This document shows, one piece after another, positions 7,308 to 17,602 of a stretch of 38,561 nucleotides of DNA. Source of the DNA: Mycobacterium sp. Marseille-P9652 (lineage in GTDB: Bacteria > Actinomycetota > Actinomycetes > Mycobacteriales > Mycobacteriaceae). Positions within the stretch are counted from its first letter, which is position 1, and each line of letters starts with the position of its first letter. The notes under the pieces were generated by a model. That model did not search any database. It was not told where the DNA came from and saw nothing but the letters and a program-made list of their open reading frames with translations. The DNA lies in assembly GCF_902652685.1 (NCBI RefSeq), contig NZ_CACRUY010000011.1, positions 1-38,561 of the forward strand, written 5' to 3'. A program made the position numbers and the translations under genes.

Positions 7308-7335
7308 GCGATGCCAGCCGTTGGAGGATCGACGA

Positions 7336-7884
7336 ATGGGCTCGTCATTGCCCCCGCTCGCCGCGGAGGACCACATCTGCCGTCGCTGCTCCGTTGTCTA
7401 CGCGGATACGGGAGTCGATGACGCGGTCAACGTCATCGCCGGGCTGCCGGGCGCCGTACGGGAGGTGGCCGGCGCGATCCCTGCCGAGGCACGACGGCTG
7501 CGGCCCGCCCCGGACGTGTGGTCCATCGCGGAGTACCTCTGCCACATCCGCGATGTCTATGTCAGCTTCACCATCCGGCTGTACCGCGTCCGCACCGAGC
7601 AACGGCCAGCCCTGGAGCCGATGTTCAACGACCTGCGGGCCCGCCGTTTCCGGTACAACGATTGCGACATCGACGCCACGCTTGACGAGTTGGCGGCGGC
7701 CACCGCCGGATTCCGCGACGAAGTGGCGCGCATGGGCGAAGACGACTGGGACCGCGTGGCGACCCGCCTTCCGCACGAGGAGCGCACCGCTCGCTGGTTC
7801 GTGCGGCAGGCCATGCATGAAGGCGTGCACCACCTCGTCGACATCGAGAATTTGGCGCTGAGCTGCTCGTCGCCTAGACTCTAG
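7336..7884 (+). CDS. DinB-like (DfsB family) protein
   Basis: 182 aa from ATG 7336, with GGAGG at 7323-7327 (8-nt spacing). A TTG at 7321 would run through the SD and was rejected. The protein looks like the four-helix DinB/YfiT superfamily, which commonly binds a metal through three histidines. Candidates here are the His in YLCHIRDV and those in MHEGVHHLVDI. Some actinobacterial members are mycothiol-dependent transferases, but no such activity can be read from the sequence. The early Cys-rich HICRRCSV segment is unusual and could be a small metal site. The gene lies between the damage-inducible HNH gene and the spc operon; shared regulation is not evident. Confidence 0.75.
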   Translation: MGSSLPPLAAEDHICRRCSVVYADTGVDDAVNVIAGLPGAVREVAGAIPAEARRLRPAPDVWSIAEYLCHIRDVYVSFTIRLYRVRTEQRPALEPMFNDLRARRFRYNDCDIDATLDELAAATAGFRDEVARMGEDDWDRVATRLPHEERTARWFVRQAMHEGVHHLVDIENLALSCSSPRL

Positions 7885-8028
7885 GGGTTGCCTTGGGCAG
7901 ACCTCGGCTGGTGCGTGCAAACGTTATCGGCCCCGCGTGCCTTTCGGTGACAACTGCTTTTCAAGACGCGCACGTCAGGCTGGGTGGATTCGTCCTGCCG
8001 TGCACACGCAACCAGGTCAGGAGATCGA
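7885..8028 (+). promoter_or_regulatory. Leader region of the spc ribosomal operon
   Basis: 144 bp without a gene, expected to carry the rplN promoter. A TTATCG-like -10 near 7924 is possible but weak, and I see no clear -35 partner. The SD for rplN is AGGAG at 8019-8023. I see no recognisable ribosomal-protein autoregulatory fold by eye. Confidence 0.3.
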
Positions 8029-8397
8029 GTGATTCAGCAGGAATCGCGGCTGAAGGTCGCCGACAACACCGGCGCCAAGGAGATCTTGTGCATCCGCGTG
8101 CTCGGCGGCTCGTCTCGACGCTACGCCGGCATCGGTGACGTCATCGTTGCCACCGTCAAGGACGCCATCCCGGGCGGCAACGTCAAGCGCGGGGACGTCG
8201 TCAAGGCCGTCGTCGTGCGCACGGTCAAGGAGCGCAGGCGCCCGGACGGCAGCTACATCAAGTTTGACGAGAACGCCGCGGTGATCATCAAGCCCGACAA
8301 CGACCCGCGCGGGACGCGCATCTTCGGCCCGGTTGGCCGCGAGCTGCGCGAGAAGCGCTTCATGAAGATCATCTCGCTGGCCCCGGAGGTGCTGTAG
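8029..8397 (+). CDS. rplN: 50S ribosomal protein L14
   Basis: 122 aa, the normal L14 length, starting at GTG 8029 with AGGAG at 8019-8023. A longer frame from 7984 adds residues not found in the family. The typical opening [23 protein letters not shown] is visible in parts (QQESRL, ADNTGAK). L14 binds 23S rRNA at the subunit interface near the L19 site and contacts 16S rRNA. It is the first gene of the spc operon here; its stop abuts the rplX ATG. Confidence 0.97.
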
Positions 8398-8715
8398 ATG
8401 AAGGTCCACAAGGGCGACACCGTCCTGGTCATCGCCGGTAAGGACAAGGGCGCCAAAGGCAAGGTCCTGCAGGCGTACCCGGAGCGCAACCGGGTGCTGG
8501 TCGAGGGCGTCAACCGGATCAAGAAGCACACCGCGGTCTCGGCCAACCAGCGCGGCGCGCGCTCCGGCGGCATCGTCACCCAGGAGGCCCCGATCCACGT
8601 TTCCAACGTGATGGTGGTCGACTCCGACGGCAAGCCGACCCGGATCGGCTACCGGGTCGACGAGGAAACCGGCAAACGCGTCCGCATCTCCAAGCGCAAC
8701 GGCAAGGACATCTAG
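8398..8715 (+). CDS. rplX: 50S ribosomal protein L24
   Basis: 105 aa. It opens with the KOW motif region ([22 protein letters not shown]), the hallmark of L24, which binds the 5' domain of 23S rRNA and starts 50S assembly. The ATG follows the rplN stop with no gap, so translation is likely coupled. The C-terminal half ([21 protein letters not shown]) is typical. Confidence 0.97.
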   Translation: MKVHKGDTVLVIAGKDKGAKGKVLQAYPERNRVLVEGVNRIKKHTAVSANQRGARSGGIVTQEAPIHVSNVMVVDSDGKPTRIGYRVDEETGKRVRISKRNGKDI

Positions 8716-8716
8716 C

Positions 8717-9280
8717 ATGACCACCGCAGAAAAGGTTCAGCCTCGCCTGAAAGAGAAGTACCGCAACGAGATTCGTGATTCGTTGCAGAAGCAGTTCAAC
8801 TACGCCAACGTCATGCAGATCCCGACGGTGACCAAGGTCGTCGTCAACATGGGCGTCGGCGAGGCGGCCCGCGACGCCAAGCTGATCAACGGCGCGGTCA
8901 ACGACCTGGCGCTCATCACGGGGCAGCGGCCGGAGATCCGGCGCGCGCGCAAGTCCATCGCGCAGTTCAAGTTGCGCGAGGGGATGCCGATCGGCGTGCG
9001 GGTCACTCTGCGCGGCGACCGGATGTGGGAGTTCCTCGACCGCCTGACATCCATTGCGCTGCCGCGTATTCGCGACTTCCGCGGGCTTTCGCCCAAGCAG
9101 TTCGACGGCGTGGGCAACTACACGTTCGGGCTGAACGAGCAGTCGGTGTTCCACGAGATCGACGTGGACAAGATCGACCGGGTCCGCGGCATGGACATCA
9201 ACGTCGTCACCTCGGCGACGAACGACGACGAAGGACGAGCGCTGTTGCGGGCCCTCGGCTTTCCGTTCAAGGAGAACTGA
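8717..9280 (+). CDS. rplE: 50S ribosomal protein L5
   Basis: 187 aa. It binds 5S rRNA and helix 84 of 23S rRNA in the central protuberance. Family blocks include [54 protein letters not shown] and [10 protein letters not shown]. Its ATG is one base after the rplX stop. Nothing unusual is seen. Confidence 0.97.
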   Translation: MTTAEKVQPRLKEKYRNEIRDSLQKQFNYANVMQIPTVTKVVVNMGVGEAARDAKLINGAVNDLALITGQRPEIRRARKSIAQFKLREGMPIGVRVTLRGDRMWEFLDRLTSIALPRIRDFRGLSPKQFDGVGNYTFGLNEQSVFHEIDVDKIDRVRGMDINVVTSATNDDEGRALLRALGFPFKEN

Positions 9281-9284
9281 ATCG

Positions 9285-9470
9285 ATGGCTAAGAAGGCAT
9301 TGGTCAACAAGGCGAATCGCAAGCCGAAGTTCGCCGTGCGTGGCTACACCCGGTGCAGCAAGTGCGGTCGCCCGCGTGCGGTGTTCCGCAAGTTCGGGCT
9401 GTGCAGGATCTGCCTGCGCGAGATGGCACACGCCGGTGAGCTTCCCGGTGTGCAGAAGAGCAGTTGGTGA
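9285..9470 (+). CDS. rpsZ: 30S ribosomal protein S14, zinc-binding type
   Basis: 61 aa, the short type Z S14, with a zinc ribbon made of CSKC and CRIC (Cys pairs separated by 12 residues). Mycobacteria also carry a longer zinc-free paralogue elsewhere, used under zinc limitation; it is not in this window. It lies 4 bp after rplE. In M. tuberculosis this position is called rpsN1. Confidence 0.97.
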   Translation: MAKKALVNKANRKPKFAVRGYTRCSKCGRPRAVFRKFGLCRICLREMAHAGELPGVQKSSW

Positions 9471-9491
9471 CAGGCGTAGGGGACTAACGAT

Positions 9492-9890
9492 ATGACGATG
9501 ACGGACCCGATCGCAGACTTCCTGACACGTCTGCGCAACGCCAACTCCGCGTACCACGACGAGGTGACGTTGCCGCACTCGAAGATCAAGGCGAACATCG
9601 CCGAGATCCTCAAGAGTGAGGGATACATCAGCGATTTCCGCACCGAAGACGCTCGGGTGGGCAAGTCGCTGGTCATTCAGCTCAAGTACGGGCCCAGCCG
9701 CGAGCGCAGCATCGCCGGCCTGCGCCGGGTGTCCAAGCCCGGCCTGCGCGTGTACGCGAAGTCCACCAACCTGCCCCGCGTGCTCGGCGGCCTCGGGGTG
9801 GCGATCATCTCGACCTCCTCGGGCCTGCTGACCGACCGTCAGGCAGCCAGACAGGGCGTGGGCGGCGAAGTCCTCGCATACGTGTGGTGA
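9492..9890 (+). CDS. rpsH: 30S ribosomal protein S8
   Basis: 132 aa. It binds the central domain of 16S rRNA and is essential for platform assembly. The sequence opens with [18 protein letters not shown] and ends with the conserved [20 protein letters not shown] block. It follows rpsZ by 21 bp with an AGGGGA-type SD. Confidence 0.97.
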   Translation: MTMTDPIADFLTRLRNANSAYHDEVTLPHSKIKANIAEILKSEGYISDFRTEDARVGKSLVIQLKYGPSRERSIAGLRRVSKPGLRVYAKSTNLPRVLGGLGVAIISTSSGLLTDRQAARQGVGGEVLAYVW

Positions 9891-9902
9891 GAAGGAAAAA
9901 CC

Positions 9903-10442
9903 ATGTCGCGTATTGGTAAGCAACCCATTCCGATCCCCAGCGGGGTCGATGTGACGATCTACGGCCAGAAGGTGTCGGTCAAGGGGCCCAAGGGCATCCT
10001 CGACCTGACCGTGGCCGAGCCGATCACCGTGGCCCGCAACGACGACGGCGCGATCGTGGTCACCCGTCCCGACGACGAGCGGCACAACCGTTCGCTGCAC
10101 GGGCTGTCGCGCACGCTGGTGTCCAACCTCGTCACCGGCGTGACGCAGGGCTACACCACGAAGATGGAGATCTTCGGCGTCGGCTACCGCGTGCAGCTCA
10201 AGGGCTCCAACCTCGAGTTCGCGCTCGGCTACAGCCACCCGGTGGTGATCGAGGCGCCCGAGGGCATCACCTTCGCGGTCCAGTCGCCGACGAAGTTCAC
10301 GGTGTCGGGGATCGACAAGCAGAAGGTCGGCCAGATCTCGGCGAACATCCGCCGCCTGCGCCGCCCCGACCCGTACAAGGGCAAGGGCGTGCGCTACGAG
10401 GGCGAGCAGATCCGCCGCAAGGTCGGAAAGACAGGTAAGTAG
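9903..10442 (+). CDS. rplF: 50S ribosomal protein L6
   Basis: 179 aa, near the sarcin-ricin loop of the large subunit. [15 protein letters not shown] at the N-terminus and the C-terminal [16 protein letters not shown] block are diagnostic. It lies 12 bp after rpsH with a purine-rich SD (GAAGGA). Confidence 0.97.
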   Translation: MSRIGKQPIPIPSGVDVTIYGQKVSVKGPKGILDLTVAEPITVARNDDGAIVVTRPDDERHNRSLHGLSRTLVSNLVTGVTQGYTTKMEIFGVGYRVQLKGSNLEFALGYSHPVVIEAPEGITFAVQSPTKFTVSGIDKQKVGQISANIRRLRRPDPYKGKGVRYEGEQIRRKVGKTGK

Positions 10443-10444
10443 TC

Positions 10445-10813
10445 ATGGCGCAATCAGTTTCGGCAGCCCGCCGGGTCTCCCGGCTGCGCAGGCACGCGCG
10501 GCTGCGCAAGAAGGTCGAGGGCACCCCGCAGCGCCCGCGGCTGGTGGTCAACCGCTCCGCGCGCCACATCCACGTGCAACTGGTCAACGACGAGAACGGC
10601 ACCTCGGTGGCGGCCGCGTCGTCGATCGAGGCCGACGTGCGCGGCCTGGAGGGCGACAAGAAGGCCCGCAGCGTGCGGGTCGGCCAACTGATCGCCGAGC
10701 GCGCCAAGGCCGCCGGCATCGACAGCGTCGTGTTCGACCGCGGCGGATACACCTACGGCGGACGGATCGCGGCGCTGGCCGATGCCGCGCGCGAGAACGG
10801 ATTGAGATTCTGA
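10445..10813 (+). CDS. rplR: 50S ribosomal protein L18
   Basis: 122 aa. It binds 5S rRNA together with L5 in the central protuberance. [20 protein letters not shown] and [20 protein letters not shown] are family blocks. It lies 2 bp after rplF; its TGA stop shares one base with the rpsE ATG. Confidence 0.97.
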   Translation: MAQSVSAARRVSRLRRHARLRKKVEGTPQRPRLVVNRSARHIHVQLVNDENGTSVAAASSIEADVRGLEGDKKARSVRVGQLIAERAKAAGIDSVVFDRGGYTYGGRIAALADAARENGLRF

Positions 10814-11484
10814 TGACGAGTAGCACAGGTGGCGGACAGGGCGACAACCGCGACTCGCGGGGTGACCGCGACGGCCGCGGGCGGCGCGACGGCGCCGGCC
10901 GCGGCGGCCGCGACCGGGACGGCGACAAGAGCAATTACCTGGAACGCGTGGTCGCGATCAACCGCGTCTCCAAGGTGGTCAAGGGTGGCCGGCGGTTCAG
11001 CTTCACCGCGCTGGTCATCGTCGGCGACGGCAACGGCATGGTCGGGGTCGGCTACGGCAAGGCCAAGGAGGTGCCCGCCGCGATCGCCAAGGGTGTCGAG
11101 GAGGCGCGCAAGGGCTTCTTCCGGGTCCCGCTGATCCGCGGCACCATCACCCACCCCGTGCAGGGTGAGGCGGCCGCCGGCGTGGTGCTGTTGCGCCCCG
11201 CCAGCCCAGGTACCGGTGTGATCGCCGGCGGCGCGGCCCGCGCGGTGCTGGAATGCGCCGGCGTGCACGACATTCTGTCCAAGTCGCTGGGCAGCGACAA
11301 CGCGATCAACGTGGTGCACGCCACCGTCGCCGCGCTCAAGGCGCTGCAGCGTCCCGAGGAGGTGGCCGCCCGTCGCGGGCTGCCGATCGAGGACGTGGCC
11401 CCCGCCGGCATGCTGAAGGCCCGCCGCGAGGGTGAGGCGCTCGCCAGCGCGGCGGCCGCGAGAGAGGCTGGGGCACCGTCATGA
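10813..11484 (+). CDS. rpsE: 30S ribosomal protein S5
   Basis: 223 aa. It belongs to the translational accuracy centre with S4 and S12. The S5 double-stranded RNA-binding domain begins near [21 protein letters not shown], and the C-terminal domain follows. The first 35 or so residues are a low-complexity Arg/Asp/Gly extension, typical of mycobacterial S5 and absent from E. coli. Its stop overlaps the rpmD start (ATGA). Confidence 0.97.
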   Translation: MTSSTGGGQGDNRDSRGDRDGRGRRDGAGRGGRDRDGDKSNYLERVVAINRVSKVVKGGRRFSFTALVIVGDGNGMVGVGYGKAKEVPAAIAKGVEEARKGFFRVPLIRGTITHPVQGEAAAGVVLLRPASPGTGVIAGGAARAVLECAGVHDILSKSLGSDNAINVVHATVAALKALQRPEEVAARRGLPIEDVAPAGMLKARREGEALASAAAAREAGAPS

Positions 11485-11663
11485 GTCAGCTCAAGATCAC
11501 CCAGGTGCGCAGCACCATCGGGGCGCGCTGGAAGCAGCGCGAGAGCCTGCGCACGCTGGGCCTGCGGCGGATCCGCCACTCGGTGATCCGCGAAGACAAC
11601 GCACAGACCCGCGGCCTCATCGCGGTGGTGAACCACCTCGTCGAGGTGGAGGAGACCAAATGA
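11481..11663 (+). CDS. rpmD: 50S ribosomal protein L30
   Basis: 60 aa. The sequence [29 protein letters not shown] is the standard L30 opening (cited in part). It overlaps rpsE and rplO by 4 nt at both ends (ATGA junctions), giving close translational coupling. Confidence 0.96.
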   Translation: MSQLKITQVRSTIGARWKQRESLRTLGLRRIRHSVIREDNAQTRGLIAVVNHLVEVEETK

Positions 11664-12100
11664 CGCTCAAGCTGCACGACCTCAAGCCCGCGCCCGGGTC
11701 CAAGACCGCGCGCACCCGCGTCGGCCGCGGTGAGGGTTCGAAGGGCAAGTCCGCGGGCCGCGGCACCAAGGGCACCAGGGCGCGTAAGAACGTGCCCGCC
11801 ACCTTCGAGGGTGGGCAGATGCCGATCCACATGCGGCTGCCCAAGCTCAAGGGTTTCCGCAACCGGTTCCGCACCGAATACTCGGTGGTCAACGTCGGCG
11901 ACCTCAACCGGCTGTTCCCCGAGGGCGGTTCGGTGGGCGTCGACGAGCTGGTGGCCAAGGGCGCGGTCCGCAAGAACACCCCGGTCAAGGTCCTCGGCGA
12001 CGGCAAGCTGACCGTGAACGTGAACGTCACGGCGCACAAGTTCAGCGGCAGCGCGCGCGAGAAGATCACCGCCGCGGGCGGTTCGGCCACCGAGCTCTGA
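11660..12100 (+). CDS. rplO: 50S ribosomal protein L15
   Basis: 146 aa from ATG 11660, overlapping the rpmD stop by 4 nt. The Gly/Arg/Lys-rich N-terminal extension ([21 protein letters not shown]) threads into 23S rRNA in this family. A longer open frame from 11432 runs through rpmD and rpsE and is not real. It is the last gene of the spc block here; secY, its usual partner in many bacteria, is about 15 kb downstream. Confidence 0.97.
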   Translation: MTLKLHDLKPAPGSKTARTRVGRGEGSKGKSAGRGTKGTRARKNVPATFEGGQMPIHMRLPKLKGFRNRFRTEYSVVNVGDLNRLFPEGGSVGVDELVAKGAVRKNTPVKVLGDGKLTVNVNVTAHKFSGSAREKITAAGGSATEL

Positions 12101-13036
12101 TCAGCCAAGCTGCGGAATGACCTCCGCGGCAAGGCGTTCCATCTGCTCGCGATTCTCCGCGACGTCCGCGCCGACCGGGTTGAGCAGCACGTACTCGGCC
12201 CCGGCGTCGATCACCTCGCGCAGCCCGCGGGCCACGTCTGCGGGCGTGCCGGACACCGGGACGTCGTCGACGCCGGGCATCGTCCCGTAGATGCGCCGCA
12301 GCCCGCCGAGCACGCGCTCGCGGGCCCGCGCCGCGTCGTCGTCCACCATCAGGTAGACCCGCTTGCCAATGGTGAAGCGCGCGGGGTCTTTTCGCTGCTC
12401 CTCGAGCTCGCGGCGCACCACCGTCACGGCCGCGGCGAACGCCTCGGTGGTCGACGACCCGGCGCCCATGAACGAGTCGCCGTGCCGCACCGCCCGCGCC
12501 AGCGCCCGGGGCGCGGATCCGCCGAACCAGATCGGCGGGTGGGGCCGCTGCACCGGCTTGGGCTGGACCGGAACGTCGTCGACGTCGCGGAACCGGCCGC
12601 GGAAGGTCACCCGCGGCTCGTCGGACCACGCCGCCTTCATCAGCTCCAGCCCCTCGGTGAAATACGAGATGTAGGTGGACTTCTCGACGCCGAACGCGGC
12701 GAACCTGCGGAAGCCGCCGCCGGCCCCGACGCCGAGGTCGAGGCGTCCGTGGCTGAGCCGGTCGACGGCCGTCGCCGCCGACGCCAGCTGGAGCGGATCG
12801 TGCAGCGAGGTGACCAGCACCGCCACGCCCAGGCGCAGCCGCTCGGTACCCGCCGCGCACCAGGCCAGCAGCTCCAGCGGAGCCAGCAGGGGTGCCTCGC
12901 CGAGGATCTGCTCGAGCACCCAGCCGCCCTCGAAGCCGAGCTCCTCGGCGCGGGCAAGGAAGGCGCGCAGCCCCGCGGCATCGAAGCCGCCCGTGCGGTC
13001 GTCGTCGAATTGGGGGATGGCGATCGAGCACCTCAC
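12101..13036 (-). CDS. LLM-class flavin-dependent oxidoreductase
   Basis: 311 aa. It is a luciferase-like TIM-barrel enzyme of the F420/FMN-dependent group. Visible family features are the opening CSIAIPQFDD, the DRLSHGRLDLGVGAG segment, PPIWFGGSAPRALARA, and the C-terminal GTPADVARGLREVIDAGAEYVLL. The substrate cannot be read from sequence. Actinobacterial members often use F420. It is convergent with rplO: the two stop codons touch, with no space for a terminator. The start is GTG at 13036, divergent from sppA by 38 bp and probably leaderless. I do not recall a gene at this position in M. tuberculosis, so it is likely lineage-specific. Confidence 0.88.
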   Translation of the reverse strand: MRCSIAIPQFDDDRTGGFDAAGLRAFLARAEELGFEGGWVLEQILGEAPLLAPLELLAWCAAGTERLRLGVAVLVTSLHDPLQLASAATAVDRLSHGRLDLGVGAGGGFRRFAAFGVEKSTYISYFTEGLELMKAAWSDEPRVTFRGRFRDVDDVPVQPKPVQRPHPPIWFGGSAPRALARAVRHGDSFMGAGSSTTEAFAAAVTVVRRELEEQRKDPARFTIGKRVYLMVDDDAARARERVLGGLRRIYGTMPGVDDVPVSGTPADVARGLREVIDAGAEYVLLNPVGADVAENREQMERLAAEVIPQLG

Positions 13037-13042
13037 GCGACC

Positions 13043-13068
13043 ACGGTACGGCGGGCGGTCGGTAGGCT
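13043..13068. promoter_or_regulatory. Compact divergent leaderless promoters (LLM oxidoreductase / sppA)
   Basis: On the plus strand TAGGCT (13063-13068) ends 6 nt before the sppA ATG at 13075. On the minus strand TACCGT (13048-13043) ends 6 nt before the oxidoreductase GTG at 13036. Neither gene has an SD. Both would therefore give leaderless mRNAs from a 38-bp intergenic region, with the two promoters overlapping each other's -35 zones. Confidence 0.45.
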
Positions 13069-13074
13069 TCTTTC

Positions 13075-14847
13075 ATGTTCGCCTTACTGCCCTCGATTCC
13101 CGGTGTCGCCGACGTCCGCGCGCTGGCCGAGCGGGTCGACACCGCCCGCCACCACGGCGTGCCCAGCGGCTGCGTGCTCGAGTTCGACCTGCGCTCGGTG
13201 CCGCCCGAGACGACGGGATTCGACCCGCTGCTGATCCTCACGGGCGGCCGGCAGATGGCGCTACGGGACATCGTCGCGGCCATCCACCGCGCCGCCGAGG
13301 ACCCGCGGATCGCGGGGATGATCGCGCGTGTGCAACTGGCGGCGTCGCCGCCGGCGGCGGTGCAGGAGCTGCGGGAGGCGATCGCGGCCTTCAGCGCGGT
13401 CAAGCCGTCACTGGCCTGGGCCGAGACCTACCCGGGCACGCTGTCCTACTACCTGGCCTCCGCGTTCGGCGAGGTGTGGATGCAGCCGTCCGGAACCGTC
13501 GGCCTGATTGGCTTCGCGAGCAACGCGACGTTCCTGCGCGACGCGCTCGACAAGGCGGGCATCGAGGCGGAGTTCGTGGCCCGCGGCGAATATAAGTCCG
13601 CGGCAAACCTTTTCACCGAGCACGGCTTCACCGAGGCGCACCGCGAGGCCGTCACGCGGATGCTTGAGAGCGTGCAGGAGCAGGTCTGGCGGGCGGTCGC
13701 GGAATCCCGCAAGATCGAGTCGGCCAAGCTGGACGGGCTGGCCGACCGGGCGCCGCTGCTGCGCGACGACGCTCTCGAGGCCGGGCTCATCGACCGGGTT
13801 GGGTTCCGTGACGAGGCCTACGCCCGCATGGCCGAACTCGTTGGCGTGGAAGACGACTCGGACGACTCGACCCCGCCCCGGCTGTACCTGTCGCGTTACG
13901 CGGCGACGGCCCGGGCGCGGCTGACCCCGCCCATGCCCCCGGTGCCGGGCCGGCGGCCCAAGCCTACGTTCGCCGTCGTGACCGTCGACGGTTCGATCGT
14001 CGACGGACGCGGGGGGCCGCAGGGGCTGCCCGTGGGCCCCTCGGCAGCCGGCGGTGACACGATCGCGGCGGCGCTGCGGGAGGCCGCGGCCGACGACGAG
14101 GTTGCCGCGATCGTGCTGCGGGTCAACAGCCCCGGCGGCGCGGTCACGGCGTCGGAGACCATCTGGCGCGAGGTGACCAGGGCCCGCAAGCGCGGCAAGC
14201 CGGTGGTGGCGTCGATGGGCGCCATGGCGGCCTCGGGCGGGTACTACGTCGCGATGGGCGCCGACGCGATCGTCGCCAATCCGGGCACCATCACGGGTTC
14301 GATCGGGGTGATCACCGGCAAGCTGGTGGTGCGCGATCTGCTCGAACGGCTGGGGGTCGGGTCGGACACCGTGCGCACCAACGCCAACGCCGACGCCTGG
14401 TCGATCGACGCGCCGTTCACCCCCGAGCAGCGCGCGCATCGCGAGGCCGAGGCGGACCTGTTCTACACCGACTTCGTCGAGCGGGTCGCCGAGGGCCGGA
14501 ACATGACCGTCGAGGCGGTGGAACGCGTTGCGCGGGGCCGGGTTTGGACGGGGGCCGACGCGCTCGAACGCGGCCTGGTCGACGAACTCGGCGGGTTCCG
14601 GACCGCGGTGCGCCGCGCCAAGGTACTGGCCGGGCTCGACGCGGACGCCGAGGTCCGCCTCGTCAGCTACCCGGGCTCCTCGCTGCTGGGCATGGTGCGT
14701 CCCCGAACGTCGTCGCAGCCGGCCGCGCTGTCGCTGCCCGACGCGCTGGGCGCGCTCCTCGTCCGGACCGTGGGCGGCCTGCTCGCCAATGCAGAGCAGA
14801 CGATGAGCGGCGCCAGCGCGCTGTGGCTGGGGCCGTCGCGGCTCTAG
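13075..14847 (+). CDS. sppA: Signal peptide peptidase SppA / protease IV (S49)
   Basis: 590 aa, the long double-domain form. It digests signal peptides and other membrane-associated peptides. The Ser/Lys dyad is visible: the general-base Lys is Lys174 in [10 protein letters not shown] of the N-terminal domain, and the nucleophile is Ser387 in MAASGGYY of the C-terminal domain. I see no strong N-terminal membrane anchor, unlike E. coli SppA; membrane association may be peripheral. The ATG at 13075 lacks an SD and is probably leaderless. Its stop overlaps, by 4 nt, the stop of the convergent methyltransferase gene. Confidence 0.92.
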   Translation: MFALLPSIPGVADVRALAERVDTARHHGVPSGCVLEFDLRSVPPETTGFDPLLILTGGRQMALRDIVAAIHRAAEDPRIAGMIARVQLAASPPAAVQELREAIAAFSAVKPSLAWAETYPGTLSYYLASAFGEVWMQPSGTVGLIGFASNATFLRDALDKAGIEAEFVARGEYKSAANLFTEHGFTEAHREAVTRMLESVQEQVWRAVAESRKIESAKLDGLADRAPLLRDDALEAGLIDRVGFRDEAYARMAELVGVEDDSDDSTPPRLYLSRYAATARARLTPPMPPVPGRRPKPTFAVVTVDGSIVDGRGGPQGLPVGPSAAGGDTIAAALREAAADDEVAAIVLRVNSPGGAVTASETIWREVTRARKRGKPVVASMGAMAASGGYYVAMGADAIVANPGTITGSIGVITGKLVVRDLLERLGVGSDTVRTNANADAWSIDAPFTPEQRAHREAEADLFYTDFVERVAEGRNMTVEAVERVARGRVWTGADALERGLVDELGGFRTAVRRAKVLAGLDADAEVRLVSYPGSSLLGMVRPRTSSQPAALSLPDALGALLVRTVGGLLANAEQTMSGASALWLGPSRL

Positions 14848-15758
14848 CCCGTCAGCTTCCCGCTGATGAAGATGATCTCGCCCAGCGGGTCGTCGTTCTC
14901 CGGTGCGGGCACCTCGATGCCGTGCCGCCGGAACAATTCCGTCCGCGTGACGCCGTCGACGTCCCAGCCCTTGCCCCTGAGGTAGTCGACGACGTGGTTG
15001 CGGTCGCCCGGGTAGACCAGCGACGCCATGTCGACGTCGACGCCGTGCTCGCGGAACGGACTGGACATCTGCCGCACCCGCTCGGCGTCGAAATCGACGA
15101 TGCCCGGCACGAATTCGGTGGCGATTGTGCTGCCCGCGACGCTGAGTGCGGTGATGTTGTCGAACAACCTGTCCTGGGCCTCCGGCGGTAGGTAGATCAG
15201 CAGCCCCTCGGCCAGCCAGGCGATGGGTGCGGTCGTGTCGATGCCGGCGGCCTCGAGCGCGGCCGGCCAGTCCGCGCGCAGGTCGATCGGGATGGTGCGC
15301 CGGGTTGCGGTCGGTTGCGCCCCGGCGTCGGCCAGGGTGGTCGTCTTGAAGTCGATCACCCGCGGCTGGTCGATCTCGTAGACCACCGTGCCGGCGGGCC
15401 ACGGCAGCCGGTAGGCGCGCGCGTCCAAACCGGAGGCGAGGATCACCGCCTGGCGCACCCCGCCGGCCGTGGCGTCGAGGAAATAGTCGTCGAAAAATCG
15501 TGTGCGGACCGCCATCCCGTCGGTCATGGCCTGCGCGCGCTCTGGCGACGAACCCTCGATCGCGGTCATGTCGAGCTCGCCGTCCAGCATCTTGATGAAG
15601 AAGTCGACCCCCACCGCGCGGACCAGCGTCTCGGCGAAGGGGTCGTCGATCAGGCCGCGGGGATCCTTCGTCGCCATGGCGCGCGCCGCCGCGACGAACG
15701 TCGCGGTCATCCCGACGCTCGACGCCAGATCCCATTCGTCGTCGTGAGTGCGTGACAT
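14844..15758 (-). CDS. SAM-dependent methyltransferase, TIGR00027 family (copy 3 of operon)
   Basis: 304 aa from ATG 15758; the longer open frame to 15881 runs into the next gene. This is the leucine-carboxyl-methyltransferase-like family expanded in mycobacteria (Rv0725c/Rv0726c relatives). Signatures are [46 protein letters not shown] (the SAM site), VYEIDQP, and [13 protein letters not shown]. Substrates are unknown; some relatives are linked to lipid or secondary-metabolite methylation. It is the third gene of a co-directional trio, 10 bp after copy 2. Confidence 0.9.
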   Translation of the reverse strand: MSRTHDDEWDLASSVGMTATFVAAARAMATKDPRGLIDDPFAETLVRAVGVDFFIKMLDGELDMTAIEGSSPERAQAMTDGMAVRTRFFDDYFLDATAGGVRQAVILASGLDARAYRLPWPAGTVVYEIDQPRVIDFKTTTLADAGAQPTATRRTIPIDLRADWPAALEAAGIDTTAPIAWLAEGLLIYLPPEAQDRLFDNITALSVAGSTIATEFVPGIVDFDAERVRQMSSPFREHGVDVDMASLVYPGDRNHVVDYLRGKGWDVDGVTRTELFRRHGIEVPAPENDDPLGEIIFISGKLTG

Positions 15759-15768
15759 GGGCTCGACC

Positions 15769-16665
15769 CTAGCGGAGGGTCGCGGCGACGTAGTGCAGGT
15801 CCCCGAACGCGGCCATCTGCACCTCGGGGAACTCGAACCCGTTGCGCGCGTAGAGTTCCCGGGCGGGGTACGCTGTGACATCCCAGCCGTGGCCGGTCAG
15901 GTAGTCGACGACCACGCTGCGCTCGCCGAGGTAGAACAGCTGGGAGGCGTCGAGGTCGAAGCCGGCGCGGCGCCACCGCTCGGTGATGTGCTGCAGGCGC
16001 TCGTCGGAGAACGCGTTCGGGTCCGGCACGTGCTCGGTGGCGAGCCGGCTGCCCGGCGCGCTGAGCGCGGTGATGTTGTCGAACAGCCGGTCCTGCGCCT
16101 CGGGCGGCAGGTAGGGCAGCAGGCCTTCCGCGCTCCAGGCCGTCGGGCGTGTCACGTCGAAGCCGTTGTCGCGCAATGCCGCCGGCCAGTCGTCGCGCAG
16201 GTCGATGCCGATCGCGCGCCGTTCGGCCGTCGGCGCGGCACCGAGGCCGGCCAGCGTGGCGGTCTTGAAGTCGATGACCTCGGGCTGGTCGATCTCGTAG
16301 ACCACCGTGCCGGCCGGCCACCGCAACCGATAGGCCCGCGTGTCGAGACCGGACGCCAGGATAACGGCCTGCGGCACGGCGGCGCCGGTGAAGAAGTCGT
16401 CGAAGAACCTGGTCCGGACGGCGATCTGTTCGGTCCGCGTCTTGCGGTTCAGCAGCGGGTCGTCGTCGAAGCTGACCTCCCCGTCGAGGATGCGGACGAA
16501 GGGCTGCAGTCCCACGGCGCGCACCAGGGGATCGGCCAGTGGGTCGTCGAGCAGCGCGTCGGGCCCCTGGGAGGCCAGCGCCCGGGACGCGGCGACCATC
16601 GTGGCGGTCGCGCCGACGCTCGACGCCAGGTCCCAGCTGTCGCCCTCGGCCCGTCCCTCACTCAT
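15769..16665 (-). CDS. SAM-dependent methyltransferase, TIGR00027 family (copy 2 of operon)
   Basis: 298 aa from ATG 16665. The ORF could extend to 16731, but the MSEG start aligns with the family and the stretch upstream is inside copy 1. The conserved core is present: [50 protein letters not shown] and [19 protein letters not shown]. The start overlaps the end of copy 1 by 8 nt, so the genes are translationally coupled. The insert between the N-terminal cap and FFDDFF differs from its neighbours, which suggests substrate diversification after duplication. Confidence 0.9.
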   Translation of the reverse strand: MSEGRAEGDSWDLASSVGATATMVAASRALASQGPDALLDDPLADPLVRAVGLQPFVRILDGEVSFDDDPLLNRKTRTEQIAVRTRFFDDFFTGAAVPQAVILASGLDTRAYRLRWPAGTVVYEIDQPEVIDFKTATLAGLGAAPTAERRAIGIDLRDDWPAALRDNGFDVTRPTAWSAEGLLPYLPPEAQDRLFDNITALSAPGSRLATEHVPDPNAFSDERLQHITERWRRAGFDLDASQLFYLGERSVVVDYLTGHGWDVTAYPARELYARNGFEFPEVQMAAFGDLHYVAATLR

Positions 16666-17602
16666 GGGTGCCGCTGATGTAGCGCACATCGCCCATGCGC
16701 ATGTCGTCGTCCTCAAGCGGCGCAAGGCCATTGGCCGTGAACAAGTCGCGGATGCTGCTGCCGCTCAACCGCCAGCCCCGTTCGGCGAGGTAGGCCGCGG
16801 CCTCGTTGCGGTCGCCGAAGTAGACCAGCCCCACCATGTCGAGATCGAAGCCGTGCGCGCGCCAGCGCTCGGAGATGGTCTTCATGCGCTGCTTCATCTT
16901 CTCCTCGTCGCCCGGCTCGGGGTTGGGCGAGCTCTCGGTCGCAACCCGGCTGCCCGGCGCGCTCAGTTCGGTGATGGTGTCCAGCAGCCGATCCTGCGCC
17001 TCGGGCGGCAGGTAACCGAGCAGCCCCTCGGCGCTCCAGGCCGTCGGCCGGGCGGGGTCGAAACCGGCGGCGCGCAACGCGGCGGGCCAGTCGTCGCGCA
17101 GGTCGACGGCGACGACGCGACGCTCGGCGGTGGGCGCGGCGCCCAGGCCGGCCAGGGTGCGGGACTTGAACTCGATGACCTCGGGTTGGTCCACCTCGTA
17201 AACCACCGTGCCGGCGGGCCACGGCAGCCGGTATGCGCGTGAGTCCAGGCCCGAGGCCAGGATCACGACCTGATCGATGCCCGCGCCCGTCGCGTCGAGG
17301 AAGAACTCGTCGAAGAACTTGGTGCGCACCGCCATGTTGTCGGCCATCCGCGACATCGCCCCGGGCGATCCGGAGCCTCCGTCGTGGACGTCGTTCAGTT
17401 CGCCGGGATCGAGCTCGCCGCTGGCCAGCCGGGTCAGCAGGTCGACGCCCACCGCCCGCACCAGGGGCTCGGCGAACGGGTCTTCGATCAGCGGACGCTC
17501 GGAGCGGGAGGCGACCGCGCGGGCGGCGGCCACCATGGTCGCCGTCGCCCCGACGCTGGACGCCAGGTCCCAGGTGTCTCCCTCGTACCTGGTGGAGGTC
17601 AT
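16658..17602 (-). CDS. SAM-dependent methyltransferase, TIGR00027 family (copy 1 of operon)
   Basis: 314 aa from ATG 17602, the promoter-proximal gene of the trio. Family motifs are [54 protein letters not shown] and [19 protein letters not shown]. It has a longer, Gly/Ser-containing insert (residues about 62-85) than its paralogues. It is divergent from the alcohol dehydrogenase at 17700 across a 97-bp, locally AT-rich spacer. Confidence 0.9.
   Translation of the reverse strand: MTSTRYEGDTWDLASSVGATATMVAAARAVASRSERPLIEDPFAEPLVRAVGVDLLTRLASGELDPGELNDVHDGGSGSPGAMSRMADNMAVRTKFFDEFFLDATGAGIDQVVILASGLDSRAYRLPWPAGTVVYEVDQPEVIEFKSRTLAGLGAAPTAERRVVAVDLRDDWPAALRAAGFDPARPTAWSAEGLLGYLPPEAQDRLLDTITELSAPGSRVATESSPNPEPGDEEKMKQRMKTISERWRAHGFDLDMVGLVYFGDRNEAAAYLAERGWRLSGSSIRDLFTANGLAPLEDDDMRMGDVRYISGTHE

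Noticed and set aside
11432-11659. Upstream extension of rplO through rpmD
   Set aside because: It is an alternative frame of rpsE/rpmD; the ATGA-coupled ATG at 11660 gives the normal 146-aa L15.
13408-15735. Long minus-strand open frame (about 775 codons) opposite sppA and through the methyltransferase genes
   Set aside because: Low-complexity Arg/Gly/His-rich translation typical of an antisense frame in high-GC DNA; both strands here already hold well-supported genes.
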